Source of the DNA: Muricea muricata
Taxonomy: Eukaryota > Cnidaria > Anthozoa > Malacalcyonacea > Plexauridae
Assembly: GCA_963855995.1 (NCBI GenBank)
Contig: OY979717.1
Location: forward strand, 1,733,179-1,797,178
Length of the DNA stretch: 64,000 nucleotides
Direction: 5' to 3'
The position numbers and the translations under genes were made by a program. The notes below the pieces were generated by a model. That model was not told where the DNA came from and searched no databases. It saw only the letters and a program-made list of their open reading frames with translations. Shown one piece after another: positions 24,201 to 35,069 of this stretch (positions are counted from its first letter, which is position 1; every line of letters starts with the position of its first letter).

Positions 24201-27200
24201 ATGGACAGAGGTTTTCCCTTTTGCTTTATGTGGAACAAGACTTTCGACAGACATTATTGCCTTTCTGGCTTCTTCGAGAGAGGGGATTTTAAAATTCCTG
24301 TTCAAGTATTTTGCTGTCCTTATTTATCATCCGCCAGTTTTTAATAGATCTGCCATCAATTTCCATTGTATATTTTTCAAAGTTGCTCGCCATTAACGTT
24401 TCTTTTACTCTTGCAGCCCCCCCCCCAGTTTAGTCTGAAATATTAATTAGTCGGGCAATTTGTACTTGAGCGTCGGCCAATCGGGCAATTTTCCTGTTTG
24501 CGTAAAATCAATTTGCTCTTTCATGCATCTAACAAATATTATAAACAGAAAAATCGTAAAATATTAATAAATATTCGAACATGACTCGATGAATAATATG
24601 CATGCGTAAAGGTGACAAGGTGGATCACGTTAATCTAACCCTTAAATCCTTAAGTGCTACAAGATGGTTGTGCCGTTGGGAGGCTGTGAGAGCAGTAGTC
24701 GAACAAATAACAAGAATTGTTCAAGCACTCATCACATGCAGTGATGATCGCGATCCCAAAACCTATACTGATAGCAATGCCTTCCTAAATTCAATTTGTG
24801 CTTTTGATTTTGTGTTTGGTTTGTTATTGCTAAAAGTAGTCCTGTCAAATACAGATAGTCTATCGAAGTACCTTCAAAGCAAGAATATGGATGTTGCCAC
24901 AGCCAAGAAAACTGCGAACTCAAAGATCAAAACTCTAGAAGGCTGCCGAGATGAAAAATGTTTCCAGATGCTATGGGTAAGAGCTCAAGTTATGGCAAAC
25001 GGCATTAAGAAAGAAATTCAGGGTACCAGATTTTTATTTAAAGATGCTACAGCCCCAAGAAACAAGGCTCCGTCGCGTCGACTGCCGGCCCTAATTGGTG
25101 AGTCATCCACCACAACTCAGCATCAACAACGGACTGCAGAGAGTCATTACCGGGTTAAAACCTTCTACCCAACGTTAGACAAAGTCATCTTAGAGATGCG
25201 AACGCGCTTTTAAAGAACGATCAAGACATCTTGTGTGCTCTGGCAGATGTGGTTTTCAGTCAGAAACCGTCGGAAGGAAGTTTCGCCTTGGTCTCTTCGT
25301 TCTATTCTCTAGATAGTTCTGTTTTAGAAGCCGAGGTGCAGATATTCCGAAACTTTTTGTCTGATAACCCTGTTTCACATAAAATCAAGAGAGCTACATC
25401 TGTGGTGAAGACCCTGTTCGAAAATGGACTCCATCTGTCCTGCCAGTCTTCTACAAAGCAAGTTCTATCTTGGCAACTATCCCAGCTATGTCATGTTCGG
25501 CAGAAAGATCTTTCAGTGGGTTGTGAAGAGTGAAGACGTACCTTCGTTCCACAATGAGTCAAGAACGTCTAAGTAGCATTTCTCTTCTTTGCATGGAACG
25601 AGCATATACTAATAGAACTCTTGAAAATGACATGGACAAAATTATTGATGTTTTTGGCCATCGAAGCCACTGTGCCTCACATTTCTTTTGACAATATTTA
25701 TAAGCTAATATAATACACGGGACAAAATTGTAATGTATATTACGTTGGTTTTTTGGCAAAAATTACAGTTAAGATACTAACATATTCATCATATTTGCTC
25801 TTGTTTCAATAATATTCCTAATATTTTCTCTTGATTCCTCACCCTCTTTATGCACAAAATCTCACCCCACAACGCAGGAATGAGGAAATAAAGAGACTTA
25901 GTTTTCAAAATTTTCCGGGGGAACCCCTTAACCCCCGTAAAAATGCTTGCGCCATCGGCGCTCGTCGGGCAGACTGACGTCTGCCCCCCCAAAATTTACA
26001 AGCCCGTACGCCTATGCGAGTAACCGATCGATTTTTAACACTCTCGCACGACTTTTCCTTGTTTTTTTAGATCTTCCTTCATAGACGACAAGCGTTTAAG
26101 CTCCTCACCGAGTTTTTTTATTCAAGTCCTTTAGTTTTTGCTTATCTTCTTGGTGTTTGTCAACGTTTTTTGCAATAAATTGACGAGGAGAAGGGTTTGG
26201 GATAAGGACAGTTCAGTCATTGTGACCTTCCTTCAGGTGGCACTTGCTACAGGTTGTCAAAGTGGACAAGACACGTTGCTTTTGTACTCGAACGAAATCA
26301 TCACGGTCTTTCTCAATACTGTGCAGAGTTTTTTCTTGATCTTTAATCGCATCTTTTTGATGTAAAATATACGACTGTAGAAAACTAACAGACAAAACTT
26401 CATTATACATATCCCTTGAGAAGCGGGATAAATAGTCCTTTTCTAGCTGTTATCACCCGATCAGAAGTTGCTTCGACTCGTTTGTTTGTACTGGTTTCCC
26501 CTTCGAAAGAAACAGCTTTCAAAACAGCTTTTTCAGTTGTAAACTACAATAACATGCAGTGTACCTTTGTTTGCAGCATTTTTATTTGTTTTTCGAGCAA
26601 CCTACGCTCGCCAAGTTTCAATCCATTTGGTTGGAAATTTACGTAAATGTCTCCAGGGTCCAATGCTGAAATCGATCCCACAGTTTCAAAACTGTTTTTT
26701 TCAAGTACTTGAGACAAGTGCTCCAGATTCATGTTATTTAGCCATGTTTTTGTCGGTGTACTCTGAACTGCATTCTTGTTGTTTTGAACCACACAAAAGT
26801 GAGTCAATTCAACAACAACAATTCAGCAAACGGCAAACGCACACGAATAAATTTTCATCACGTGGCCACTAAAATTCCTATTGCGAGCGAGGAATAGTTG
26901 AACGTAGTACATTGAACTACTCTCGCGAATTTAAATCCCGAGGGACAAATTTACCACTCTAGTGATTTAAATAATACCAGGTGATCTGAAAACATGGAAA
27001 TGTACTGGCACTAGTTGGGAAATAGGAATCCATTTTTTGAACTAAATTTAACCAAACTAGTAAATTGCTGATCAAAAATATAATATTCGACTTTGTTTCC
27101 ATATTTCTGGTGGACTTATAATTTTTTTACTAAACATGATTCATATGTTTAAAAATGTTCATAAAGGAAAACAGAAACATGAGAAAAATGGATGTCCATT

Positions 27201-30200
27201 CAGCAACTAGTTCTAGGCATTTTACTCAAGGTCAGATAACATAGTGAGATCTATAGCTATGCAGTGGTGTAAGTCTAAGCGATTTTGCAGTGTCGGAAAG
27301 CGATCAGAGTTGCACCTTGTCGACCAGTTTTCACTGAGGTCGAAGAGAAAATGCACGATATGATATCTCAACTATGAGACGAGACGACAAGTGAACCTTA
27401 AGTCGATTAAGGTTTCAAAACCAGTTGTAGAAAATGAACAGGAATGTCTCTTTACTGTTCAATCGAATCGAATTCAGTGCGAAACAACGTCACTAACATT
27501 TTTTATTGAGATCACGCCTCACAGGCGTAGAACAAATCACATTTCACAAAACCAAGATCTTACTAAGAGTCTACTGCTTGTAGAAATTTATTGATGAGTA
27601 CAGGGTCTGTTTGGAGCGCGATAAACGCTTGCACGACATACCCTAGGCCTGCTACAAGTCGTCTCTTAAAACCCTAAAGCGTTGTGTTTTGTCTCAGAGG
27701 TTTTTTAAGAGTCGACTTGTATCATTGTCTTATAATTATCATTCTCTTACATAATTTCTTATAAGACTTCATAACTAGGAACAACAAGCTTTTCACACAA
27801 AGGTTTTTTTAAATCTTCAGCAAAGCGAGCAGCCATTGTTTAATTCTTTTTAAAGCAATGCGCATGCTCAGAGTGTTATTTGTGGTGCAGCCATGTTTTT
27901 AACAAATGCGCATGCTCAGGGTGTTATTTTTACGCAGTTATTTGCAGCTAAATTAACAAATCAGAATTAAAATGCATATAAAGAGAATGATATTTTAAAA
28001 GCAATATTTGTACTTTATAAAAATACAAAATGTGACAACCAAATCTCTCAAAAGTCAGCGTCATGCATGAATGTAGGTTTGTTGACAGCATCAGGATATT
28101 CGTGTATATCTCAGCCAATCGTCTTCTGTTGAATTTATTGTTTCCTTTTTATTTTCAGAAGATATCACTAGCAAAGCTGACCACAGATATGCAAAGGTAT
28201 ATTCTATCTGTTATATTAATAATACCTGTATTATAATTCTAATATTATTATAGTAGAGCGAAGTTCACATTTCATCTGTACTTGTATTGCCAGCTCATTA
28301 TTGAAAATTTGAGCCCCGAGTTTACCATGCAGTTAGCAGGCTCTAATTTTGAACTTATCAATGTTCTTAATAGCCTAAAAATGTGTGTCCTGACAAGCCG
28401 TTTCATGTTTCCCGCACAAGAAGAAAAGAATTAGATGAAATTAAAGCGTTGTTCTGTGGCATGAATGCTGATGAAGATGTTGTTAGAACTGTTTATCTGA
28501 CGGGTCAACCTGGATCTGGTAAGACGGAGTTAGCTCGACAATATGGTGAACAGTTTAAAAATGCGACATCTCCAGGTAATACATCTAAATCTTTGGTAAT
28601 TACATTGGATGCTAAAACAGAAGAATCTCTTTTGAAATCAATAAAAGAAGTGATGCAAAAATTGCAACCGTCCATTGATATGGAGCCAACACATGGTCTT
28701 GTCATTCTGATGAAGCAACTGAGAGATTATCTCTTGGGTTACAATGGTGCTTGGCTTCTCGTTATTGATGATATGTTTGAAAACGAGTTTAATCATTTAC
28801 TGCCACAACCTGGTAGCAAGGAATGGGGTGGTGGTCAGGTTCTGGTCACAACACAAGATAATAATCTCGTACAAGCTTGTCATCAGGCAGCAAAGAAACT
28901 CTCTTTAAACGAGGGTATGACCAGAGAAGATGCTCTAGCATTGCTTGAGGAAATAAGCGGTATTAAAGTTGACGATTTTGCCGAAGAAATTGCTAAAGAG
29001 TTCAAGAATCTTCCGCTTTCTTTGGCATGTTGTGCAACATATGTGGGGGAAGTCAGACAAGATCGTGCTTCAACGGAGTTTGGCTGGAAAGGATATCTAG
29101 AAATGTATCGTAAAAATGAATGTGTCCAACTTGAATCGCGAACATTTTCCAGCAACAACGTTTATTCTTTTTCCATGGCGGCTTCAGCTGAGCTTGCTGT
29201 GAGGCGAATGGCGGAGACAAGTGATGTTCTGCGATTGACATTTTCATTTCTTTCGTTCTGTGCATCGATGCCAGTTCCTTTGAATGTACTTGCACGTTAT
29301 GTCAACGAAAATCTTCCAATCAGCAATGAGAAACAAGCGACAACAAAAGAAAATGCAATTTTCAAAATTCAGAACTCGATCTCAAGGTGCACATTACTTA
29401 ATCACGGCCGGTCACAAAACGTTGAAACAATAAATTGTCATCAGGTCATTCACCGTGCCTTTCAAAGTATTCAAAATACAAAGCCTGTTGAGCAGCAGAA
29501 AATTGAATTTGTTGAAATGATGAAATCTCTGAATGCGACACTGGATTTTATGGACAACACGCATAAAGAAGACGTAGTTCTAAAAGTCCTTATGAGACGA
29601 CATCTACAATCGTTCATCGATCATGCCAATAATATGTCATGGAATGATACCGCTGAATTTGTTCTTATTTCCATGAAAAACGGTCAGTTTTTGTATTCCA
29701 CATCGGACATGCAAGAAAAAAAAACACTTGATACACTGCAATTACTTTATAGTATTGCTTTGGAATTGGATTTGTCTGACCAAGAACGTTGTGATATATT
29801 GGCAAACCTTGGCTTTTATTATCTAGAACTAGATCGTGATGAAGAAGCTTTGAGTTTTTTATGCAAGGCTTTTTACATGACAGAAGGTAAACGTGAGAAT
29901 GAATGGTTGTTGTTAAGATGTCGCATCACTTACAACTTGGCCAGAACGTACAACAGCATGGACAGTGTTGATCTTGCTATAACGATGATGAGAAGGTCGA
30001 TTGACTTGGCCAAGAAAGTTTATATCAAGGAAGAAGACAAAATTATGAACAGATTTTTGTGGCTTGCTACCTTTTACCTGTGTTGGAAGAAAATTTGGAA
30101 AGTAGGAGCTGTTGTCGAGGAGGCGGTCGAGTTTTTCTCATGCTGTACGTCAGAGAGCGATACTTTGTGCCGAGCAAGCTGTTTATGCCAGTTGGCCGAT

Positions 30201-30746
30201 GTATGCTGCTTTGGCATTATGGAATCCTGTATTAAAATTTGGAAATACCGAAAGTATACAACCCAAGTTGAAAATTTTGTTGAAAAGTCCTTGAGTATTT
30301 ATGAACAAGTTTTGGGAGCGGACGTCTGGTGCTGCAAGGAATATTGTGACCTGCTTGTCCTGTCTGCAATATTAAAGGCACGAAATTCAAACTTAACTGA
30401 AGGAAGAATGCAGCTTGAAAAGGCACTGAGATGCTGCCATCAAAATGGTGACAATTTCGGCTATAGTTGCATAGTCGCCTTCAAGACACATCTGTTTGAT
30501 AATTACAGTAGCTGGTGGCGGTCATTTTGCTATCGGGCTCAAAACTTGGCAAGGGGGCGTTTACCATTTGCAGCGGAAATGAACATCCTTGACGATATCT
30601 TAGAAGATTATCATCGTGGGAGAACATCGCCATCACGTCGGATAATAAAGTCGATCGAGGAAGGAAAAAATTTTTTGGTTTTGTATAACTACCTGTGTTA
30701 TTTTCATTTAATTATATTTTTATTCGATTTTTTCTGTAATATTTAG
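21225..30746 (+). CDS. NB-ARC/TPR (NLR-like) protein, probable frameshift
   Basis: Exons: 21,225-21,339 (ATG; contains VVVIGDNTTVNYNYNVQNS), 28,159-28,196 (EDITSKADHRYAK) and 28,294-30,746. Phases agree across both introns. The last exon encodes an NB-ARC STAND ATPase: P-loop GQPGSGKT, Walker B AWLLVIDDM, GGGQVLVTTQ and the LPLSLACC (GLPL-like) motif, within about the first 220 residues of the exon's long frame. A helical linker and TPR-like repeats follow (DILANLGFYYLELDRDEEAL, ITYNLARTYNSMDSVDLAIT). It ends with a hydrophobic stretch (LCYFHLIIFLFDFFC). Such proteins act as cytosolic nucleotide-gated oligomerising sensors; no death or CARD domain is visible. The exon starts in frame SPEFTMQLAG...NVLNSLKM but the NB-ARC runs in another frame. 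TGTGTG at 28,382-28,387 instead of TGTG explains the shift: a broken allele or a sequencing error. Intron 1 houses a 5.2-kb transposon. Confidence 0.82.
21962..22995 (+). pseudogene. IS630/Tc1-like DDE transposase, broken
   Basis: The frame starts with helix-turn-helix-like sequence (LEEYVRGDIIDDILKGGGDS, TVGRKYKVHGKTLKDMWEKF, then NGGSVSPRKG). After a stop it continues with LVEAVKTQKPFISYKLVKNN and GTSISAVGRAVRS. The DDE core is degraded: FFDEMGVCLSDCNKRYGHS (first Asp region), GDIVAMDNCATTFG (second) and YLPKYSPEMNPVELVFRKLK (third, the SPxxNPVE box). At least two stops (near 22,201 and 22,471) and one frameshift near 22,700 inactivate it. Its position just inside the left inverted repeat marks it as the element's own transposase. 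Confidence 0.85.
23800..24396 (-). pseudogene. probable distal part of the same minus-strand second gene
   Basis: Minus-strand frames from 24,396 (MASNFEKYTMEIDGRSIKNW) and near 24,290 (SLEEARKAIMSVESLVPHKA, then KGKTSVHKPYK) look coding but are in different frames. They are followed by Ser/Thr-rich low-complexity sequence toward 23,453. They fall outside the hAT fragment, on the same strand as the SAM/coiled-coil remnant. I infer one gene split by the insertion; plus-strand ORFs here are shadows. Confidence 0.35.
24602..25691 (+). pseudogene. hAT transposase C-terminal half (DUF4371/ZMYM1-like), frameshifted
   Basis: The first frame (24,602-25,213) reads LTLKSLSATRWLCRWEAVRA, typical of hAT transposases of the TTF-finger/DUF4371 group, then a helical insertion. 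After frameshifts, 25,240-25,520 continues (VFSQKPSEGSF...SFYSLDSS) and another frame gives the dimerisation domain: ILATIPAMSCSAERSFSGL, TMSQERLSSISLLCMER, DMDKIIDVFGHR. The N-terminal zinc finger and DDE Asp residues are missing. The sequence at 26,003-26,018 (GCCCGTACGCCTATG) looks like a hAT right terminus, but no matching left end was found, so the copy is 5'-truncated. It interrupts the host IS630-like element. Confidence 0.8.
26100..26807 (-). pseudogene. SAM-domain / coiled-coil second protein of the IS630-like element, broken
   Basis: The minus-strand start at 26,807 encodes MTHFCVVQNN... and then a sterile-alpha-motif-like stretch (TWLNNMNLEHLSQVLEKN, ...LKLGERRLLEKQIKML). After a frameshift near 26,540 comes a charged helical part (EKTLHSIEKDRDDFVRVQKQ) and a Cys/His knuckle (CSKCHLKEGH) ending in a stop near 26,210. 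It lies just inside the right inverted repeat, opposite to the transposase. More minus-strand coding (MASNFEKYTMEIDGRSIKN... from 24,396, and SLEEARKAIMSVESLVPHKA near 24,290-24,230) is on the far side of the hAT insert and may be its continuation. The function is unknown; a DNA-binding or oligomerising helper is an inference. Confidence 0.6.
26972..28158 (+). other. rest of intron 1 of the NLR-like gene
   Basis: No coding exon is supported. There is a hairpin at about 27,653-27,721 (ACAAGTCGTCTCTTAAAA against TTTTTTAAGAGTCGACTTGT). A direct repeat AATGCGCATGCTCAGRGTGTTATTT occurs at about 27,857 and 27,905. Confidence 0.45.
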
Positions 30747-30790
30747 CTGTATTTACATACCCTGTACATCGGAACAGAGAATGGATAAAA

Positions 30791-30796
30791 AATAAA
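30791..30796 (+). terminator. polyadenylation signal AATAAA
   Basis: A canonical AATAAA 45 bases after the TAG stop of the NLR-like gene, in a context fit for 3' end formation. It supports the 30,746 stop as the true end of the terminal exon. Confidence 0.6.
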
Positions 30797-30867
30797 AGAT
30801 TTTAACTGTTTTGCACAGAATGTCAGCGGTGATTTTCTCTTGCCTCAATTCAATCCTAAAGTAAGAG

Positions 30868-30935
30868 GTATTCTACTCACTCTCGTCGTATATGAGCGAT
30901 AACTCATATACGACTCGAGTTTGTAGAATAACTAT
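30868..30935. repeat. short foldback repeat
   Basis: An imperfect palindrome of about 66 bp: ATTCTACTCACTCTCGTCGTATATGAG paired with CTCATATACGACTCGAGTTTGTAGAAT. Probably a small MITE or a remnant of one. Confidence 0.6.
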
Positions 30936-31476
30936 TAAATATGTATGATACATATTTGTTAAAAAGTTGCCAGAATACTGTATTATTTTAAGGTGGTTAT
31001 ATCCCTTTCAAAATGTTAAAAAAAATTTTTTTTCAAAATTATGGGTTTGAGTGTTTTAGATATTTTAAGCATTGCACTTTCATAATCTATTGTTAGTTTT
31101 GTCAAGTTTTTGGTTTTTCAAGGTGAAAAATGCTTTTGAAGTGCCCATGGTCAATCATTCTTCCCTTAGCAACGCCTTAGCAACCAGTTTTTATCCAAAA
31201 AACTCGAGAAAAAACCAAAAACAAAAACGTTTTTGAAGTTTCTACTTTTGATGTATGTTATTCAAGGCTTATTTCAAAGGCTGGAATTTGATTGGTCCGT
31301 CTTAATCGTCATGGTAACGCATATTTTATAGCGAAATTTTTCATTCAAGCACTGGGCGAATTTACCACATTAGCTGCGAATACTCTGTGATTTCCTCGGA
31401 TTAATTGAAGATATACTGTCGTTTTTTTTACGTTTGTGTTATTTTGTCATCTTTTAATAATATTTTTGGCAAAATA

Positions 31477-33227
31477 ATGGGAAATCCGCAGAATAGAAAG
31501 AGAAAAAAGAAGAGAATTCCGCCATCAAAGGCAGCCAAGAAATTCAAAGATGGCGAACCTGCCAAACCAGCTTCTCCTCAAAACCCTGGGCCTTCCGAAG
31601 CGAAGCTTGGAGATTTCACGGCAAAATTAGCTGAGAATCATAGTCAAAGTGATTCTGCTAAAGAAGGCACCATATTTATGGATGTAGAAGTGTTGTTTAG
31701 AGTGTTTGGCGACGTATTGAAATGCCCTGACTGTGGTAACCAAATGAGTTCTCACATTGACATGACAAAGAAAAATGGGTTTTCACATTGCATCGTTTTA
31801 CAATGTGACAATACTGAATGTGACTGGACACATTGCTTTCATACATCTGAGAAACAAGGGCCATCTTACATTGTAAACACAAGAGCAGTCTTGGCTTTCA
31901 GGGAAATTGGTCGTGGACATAGTGCTATGGTAACATTTGCCAAACTTATGAACATGCCACCACCCCCAACCTCGTCTAATTTTATGAAAATTCAAAACAA
32001 TAAACCGCTGCCTGCTGTGAAACAGTTGGCAAATGATAGTATGGTTACCAATGCCATGAATGTAAGAGAGGTCTGTGCAAATGATATGGGTGAGTGTGGA
32101 ATTTCCCTTGATGGAAGTTGGCAAAAACGAGGTCATACATCCCATAATGGTGTTGTTACTGCCATCTTGTTAGACACAAAGAAATGCTTGGATGTGGAGG
32201 TCATGTCCGATAAATGCAAAGCATGCCAGAAATGGCAAAATAGAGTAAATGATGCAAAGTACCCAGAGTGGAAAGCTAGCCACCAGTGCAAGATCAACCA
32301 CACTGGAAGTGCAGCATGGAGGCAGCTGGTGCTCTGCGGATTTTCAAACGATCCTTGGTATCGCGGGGACTTAGATATAAGAACATGCTCGGTGACGGTG
32401 ACTCTTCTACATACAATAGTATTGTAGAGAGCAAGCCCTATGGTGAGGAGTGTATTCCCAACAAGTTGGAGTGCATAGGACATGTGCAGAAGAGAGTTGG
32501 CAGTAGATTGCGAAAGCTGAAGAATGCATCAAAAGGGGTAAAGCTAAGTGATGGGAAAGGTTTAGGTGGTAAGGGAAGATTGACTGATGGAAAGATAGAC
32601 ATATTACAGAATTATTATGGCCTAGCAGTAAGGGAGAACTTAGATGATGTAGACAAAATGGCATCAGCCATCAAAGCAGTTGTATATCACGTTGCATCAA
32701 GTGATTCTGATCCACAACATCACCTTTGTCCGGATGGAAATGACAGTTGGTGTGGATACAAGAGAGACATGGAGTCTTATAAACATAAGAATGGCATCCC
32801 CAAGTGCATTGTGGAAGCTATTGAGCCAGTGTTTAATGACCTGAGCAAGCCTGACCTTCTACAAAAATGCACTCATGGCTTGACTCAGAATGTCAACGAA
32901 TGCCTCAATGGACTAATTTGGGATCGATGTCCCAAAACCACCTATGTGGAACAGGAAACTGTCTCATTGGCCACTTACTTGGCAGTACTTAAATTTAAAC
33001 ATGGAGACATCTCTTATTTGAAGATCTTGGAAGATTTAAACATCAAACCTGGGATGTTTACTAGTCAAGGTTCTCAAAAGTGTGATGAGTCTCGAATCCA
33101 GTTGTCGGCAAAGAAAGCCAGTCAAACAGGGAAAGCAAGAAGAAAAACAATGAGGCACTTGAGGAAAAAGTACATTGATGATGTGGAAGAGAAGGAAGGT
33201 GTGGTATATGAAGCAGGAGGCTTTTGA
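31477..33227 (+). pseudogene. Mutator-like transposase-domain protein, one frameshift
   Basis: Two overlapping frames, 31,477-32,310 and about 32,310-33,227, join into one protein of the cnidarian 'Mutator-like transposase domain' family. It has a basic N terminus (MGNPQNRKRKKKRIPPSKAA) and a zinc-ribbon-like CPDCGNQM...CDNTECDW. Next come the first acidic motif ISLDGSWQKRGHTSHNGV and a CKACQKW...HQCKINHTGSA cysteine motif. After a small deletion near 32,315 come MEAAGALRIFKRSL, MLGDGDSSTYNSIV, ECIGHVQKRVGSRLRKLKN and a C-terminal NVNECLNGLIWDRCPK. The frame break lies between GSA and MEAAG. Apart from this it is well preserved. No terminal inverted repeats could be fixed, so a domesticated origin cannot be excluded. 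Confidence 0.82.
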
Positions 33228-33770
33228 AGTTGTGCTGAGGTACTTTGACTGCAAAGAAAAGTTTTAAAATGGATTTTCTCCATTTTGCGATTTGGACTGG
33301 GTTGACAATTTTTGTGACACTGTAAATTTGTAAATATACTTAGGGGGGATTTAAAATTTGGCATACTTATTCTTTACAATGTGGGCTATCATGTGATACT
33401 CTTGAAATTTCAATATTTGGTGACAGTAGTGATTTTTCAGATCAATTACAAAATAAATTTGTTGTTTAAAAGTCAATTTTTGAAAAAAAGTTGATTTTTG
33501 GCCTTATTTTTTTTAAAAGCATTTTTAAAGAAATTGAAGAGTGTCACATGATAGCTCAGGTTCTAAGCTTTCTATAGATATATCATTCAATAAATTTGGA
33601 TAATTGGTTCTGGAGATATCGTGTTTACGATACAAGTTAATTATGCATTAATTAGCGGCCGCCATATTGGATAATTAGCCTAATTAGTGACTTTTCCAAA
33701 AAAAAATTTCAGATTTGTGTTTCCAACACCTATCTTCACTCGGTCACTCCTTGCAATGGATTCCTGTAAG
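33228..33770. other. downstream of the Mutator-like gene
   Basis: AT-rich DNA with poly-A and poly-T runs. It probably contains the right end of the Mutator-like element; no inverted partner or target duplication was found. Nothing coding. Confidence 0.4.
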
Positions 33771-33779
33771 GTAACGTCA

Positions 33780-34552
33780 AAACTTTATTTTCCTACGCTA
33801 ACCTCTACAGCGTAAGCTGGTTTCCAAGAGGGGCGTAGATTTACTTAGAAATAAAATGCATTACAAATTTATATTAAATAATACTATACTAGTTACAACT
33901 TACAACCACAAATTACAATACACAAGTTATATGCAGTACATTAATTTAAAATTTACATATAATTATCTTAGTGGCCAGGTGTCGCACACTTGAATTAATC
34001 AAAGTGATTGAGAGATTGTGTATTTCTCTGCTCGTCTGAGAGGCTATTCCACAATTTTGCTCCTCTGTTACTAAAACCTTTTTTAAGATATTCAGTCTTA
34101 GGTTTAAGCCGATAGAGCTTTGTGGTAGAGCCTCTTAAGTTATAGTTCTGAGACGAAGTCGTCTTTTGTAAAATATCGATTAATTTTTTGAGCGCTAGAC
34201 CATGAGTTATACACGAGACTTGCTATAAATTGAGTTCTACGTTTTTTGCAGTTTTGAAGTTTAATTCATTTAAATTTAAAGCAAGTTCGGATTGACCATG
34301 TTCATTTTTACGTCCAGTTATTACTCTTGCAGCCCTATTTTGTAATTTCTGGAGACGATCAGAAAAAGTAACACCAATAGTCTCCCAGACTTCGCAGCAA
34401 TAATCAAAATGTGGTAAAATGAGTGCGTTATAAGCACAAATTAATGTATTTTGGTCCACACATGATTTGAGCTTCCTAATCGCTCCAACTCTAGATGAGT
34501 ACAATAGAAATATCGCCTGCTGTCCATTGCTATAACTATCCCCCCAGGTCAC
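33780..34552 (-). pseudogene. 3' end of a LINE, same family as 14,285-14,760
   Basis: The minus-strand frame 34,552-34,223 holds a late RT segment (AIRKLKSCVDQNTLICAYNA, LILPHFDYCCEVW, RLQKLQNRAARVITGR). A second frame near 34,190-34,000 reads NYNLRGSTTKLYRLKPKTEY, then KGFSNRGAKLWNSL, parallel to the copy at 14,456-14,710. The 3' UTR ends near 33,780 with GAGGGGCGT and AAAACTTTATTT. It is 5'-truncated and frameshifted. A MITE begins right where it breaks off. Confidence 0.8.
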
Positions 34553-34585
34553 ATGACTGCCGATTCTGGCATTTCCTTTCCTTCA

Positions 34586-35068
34586 AGCATGGGTATTCCA
34601 GAAACACCGCGGTCAAACGTTTACGCATGCGCGAGTTGTCCGGCGAAGAAGTAGAAGAACATCAACTGATGATGATAATAGTACATCGCTACCGATGGTC
34701 GTTGATTGCAGTGATACTTCACTTGTTGGCATATTACATAATTTTCATTGTGAGCACTGCTGTTTGTTGTGTTTTCTGGCCCTAGTTCTCGATTGTGACA
34801 ACAACAGCTGTAAGGATATTTAGCAGGAGTATCGCTGTCGGCACGTTTATGAAGCTCTAGAAAAAAGCGTAAATAAAATTACGAGGGGATTAACTCAGAA
34901 AGACTTTCTTTTAACATAAGGAACATACTCAAAATTTTGCTACCTTATATTTTCAGCCGTTGTCTTGTATTCTTCGCTTTTCTTAGCTTTTCACTCCTTT
35001 GTATTCAATTTGCCTTTGTTTTTTCTGAGGTCTCGCGCATGCGTGTAACGTTTGACCGCGGTGTTTAT
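34586..35068. mobile_element. about 480-bp MITE with GC-rich inverted ends
   Basis: The left end (TTCCAGAAACACCGCGGTCA, then AACGTTTACGCATGCGCGAG) is inverted at the right end (CTCGCGCATGCGTGTAACGTTTGACCGCGGTGTTTATTCCAG). Pairing is about 45 bp. The exact borders and the target duplication are uncertain. The ORF across the left end is not credible. Confidence 0.7.
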
Positions 35069-35069
35069 T

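Larger units (their letters stand above)
21779..26971. mobile_element. 5.2-kb IS630/Tc1-like transposon with long inverted ends
   Basis: The ends are inverted for about 110 bp: TTTAAATCACTGGAGTGGTA at the left, and the right complement reads TTTAAATCACTAGAGTGGTA. Pairing continues through TTTGTCCCTCGGGATTT and GCGAGAGTAGTTCAATGTAC. TA flanks both ends (21,777-21,778 and 26,972-26,973), the target duplication of the IS630/Tc1/mariner group. It holds a plus-strand transposase pseudogene at the left, a minus-strand SAM/coiled-coil gene remnant at the right, and a later hAT fragment inserted between them. It sits in intron 1 of the NLR-like gene. Confidence 0.9.
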
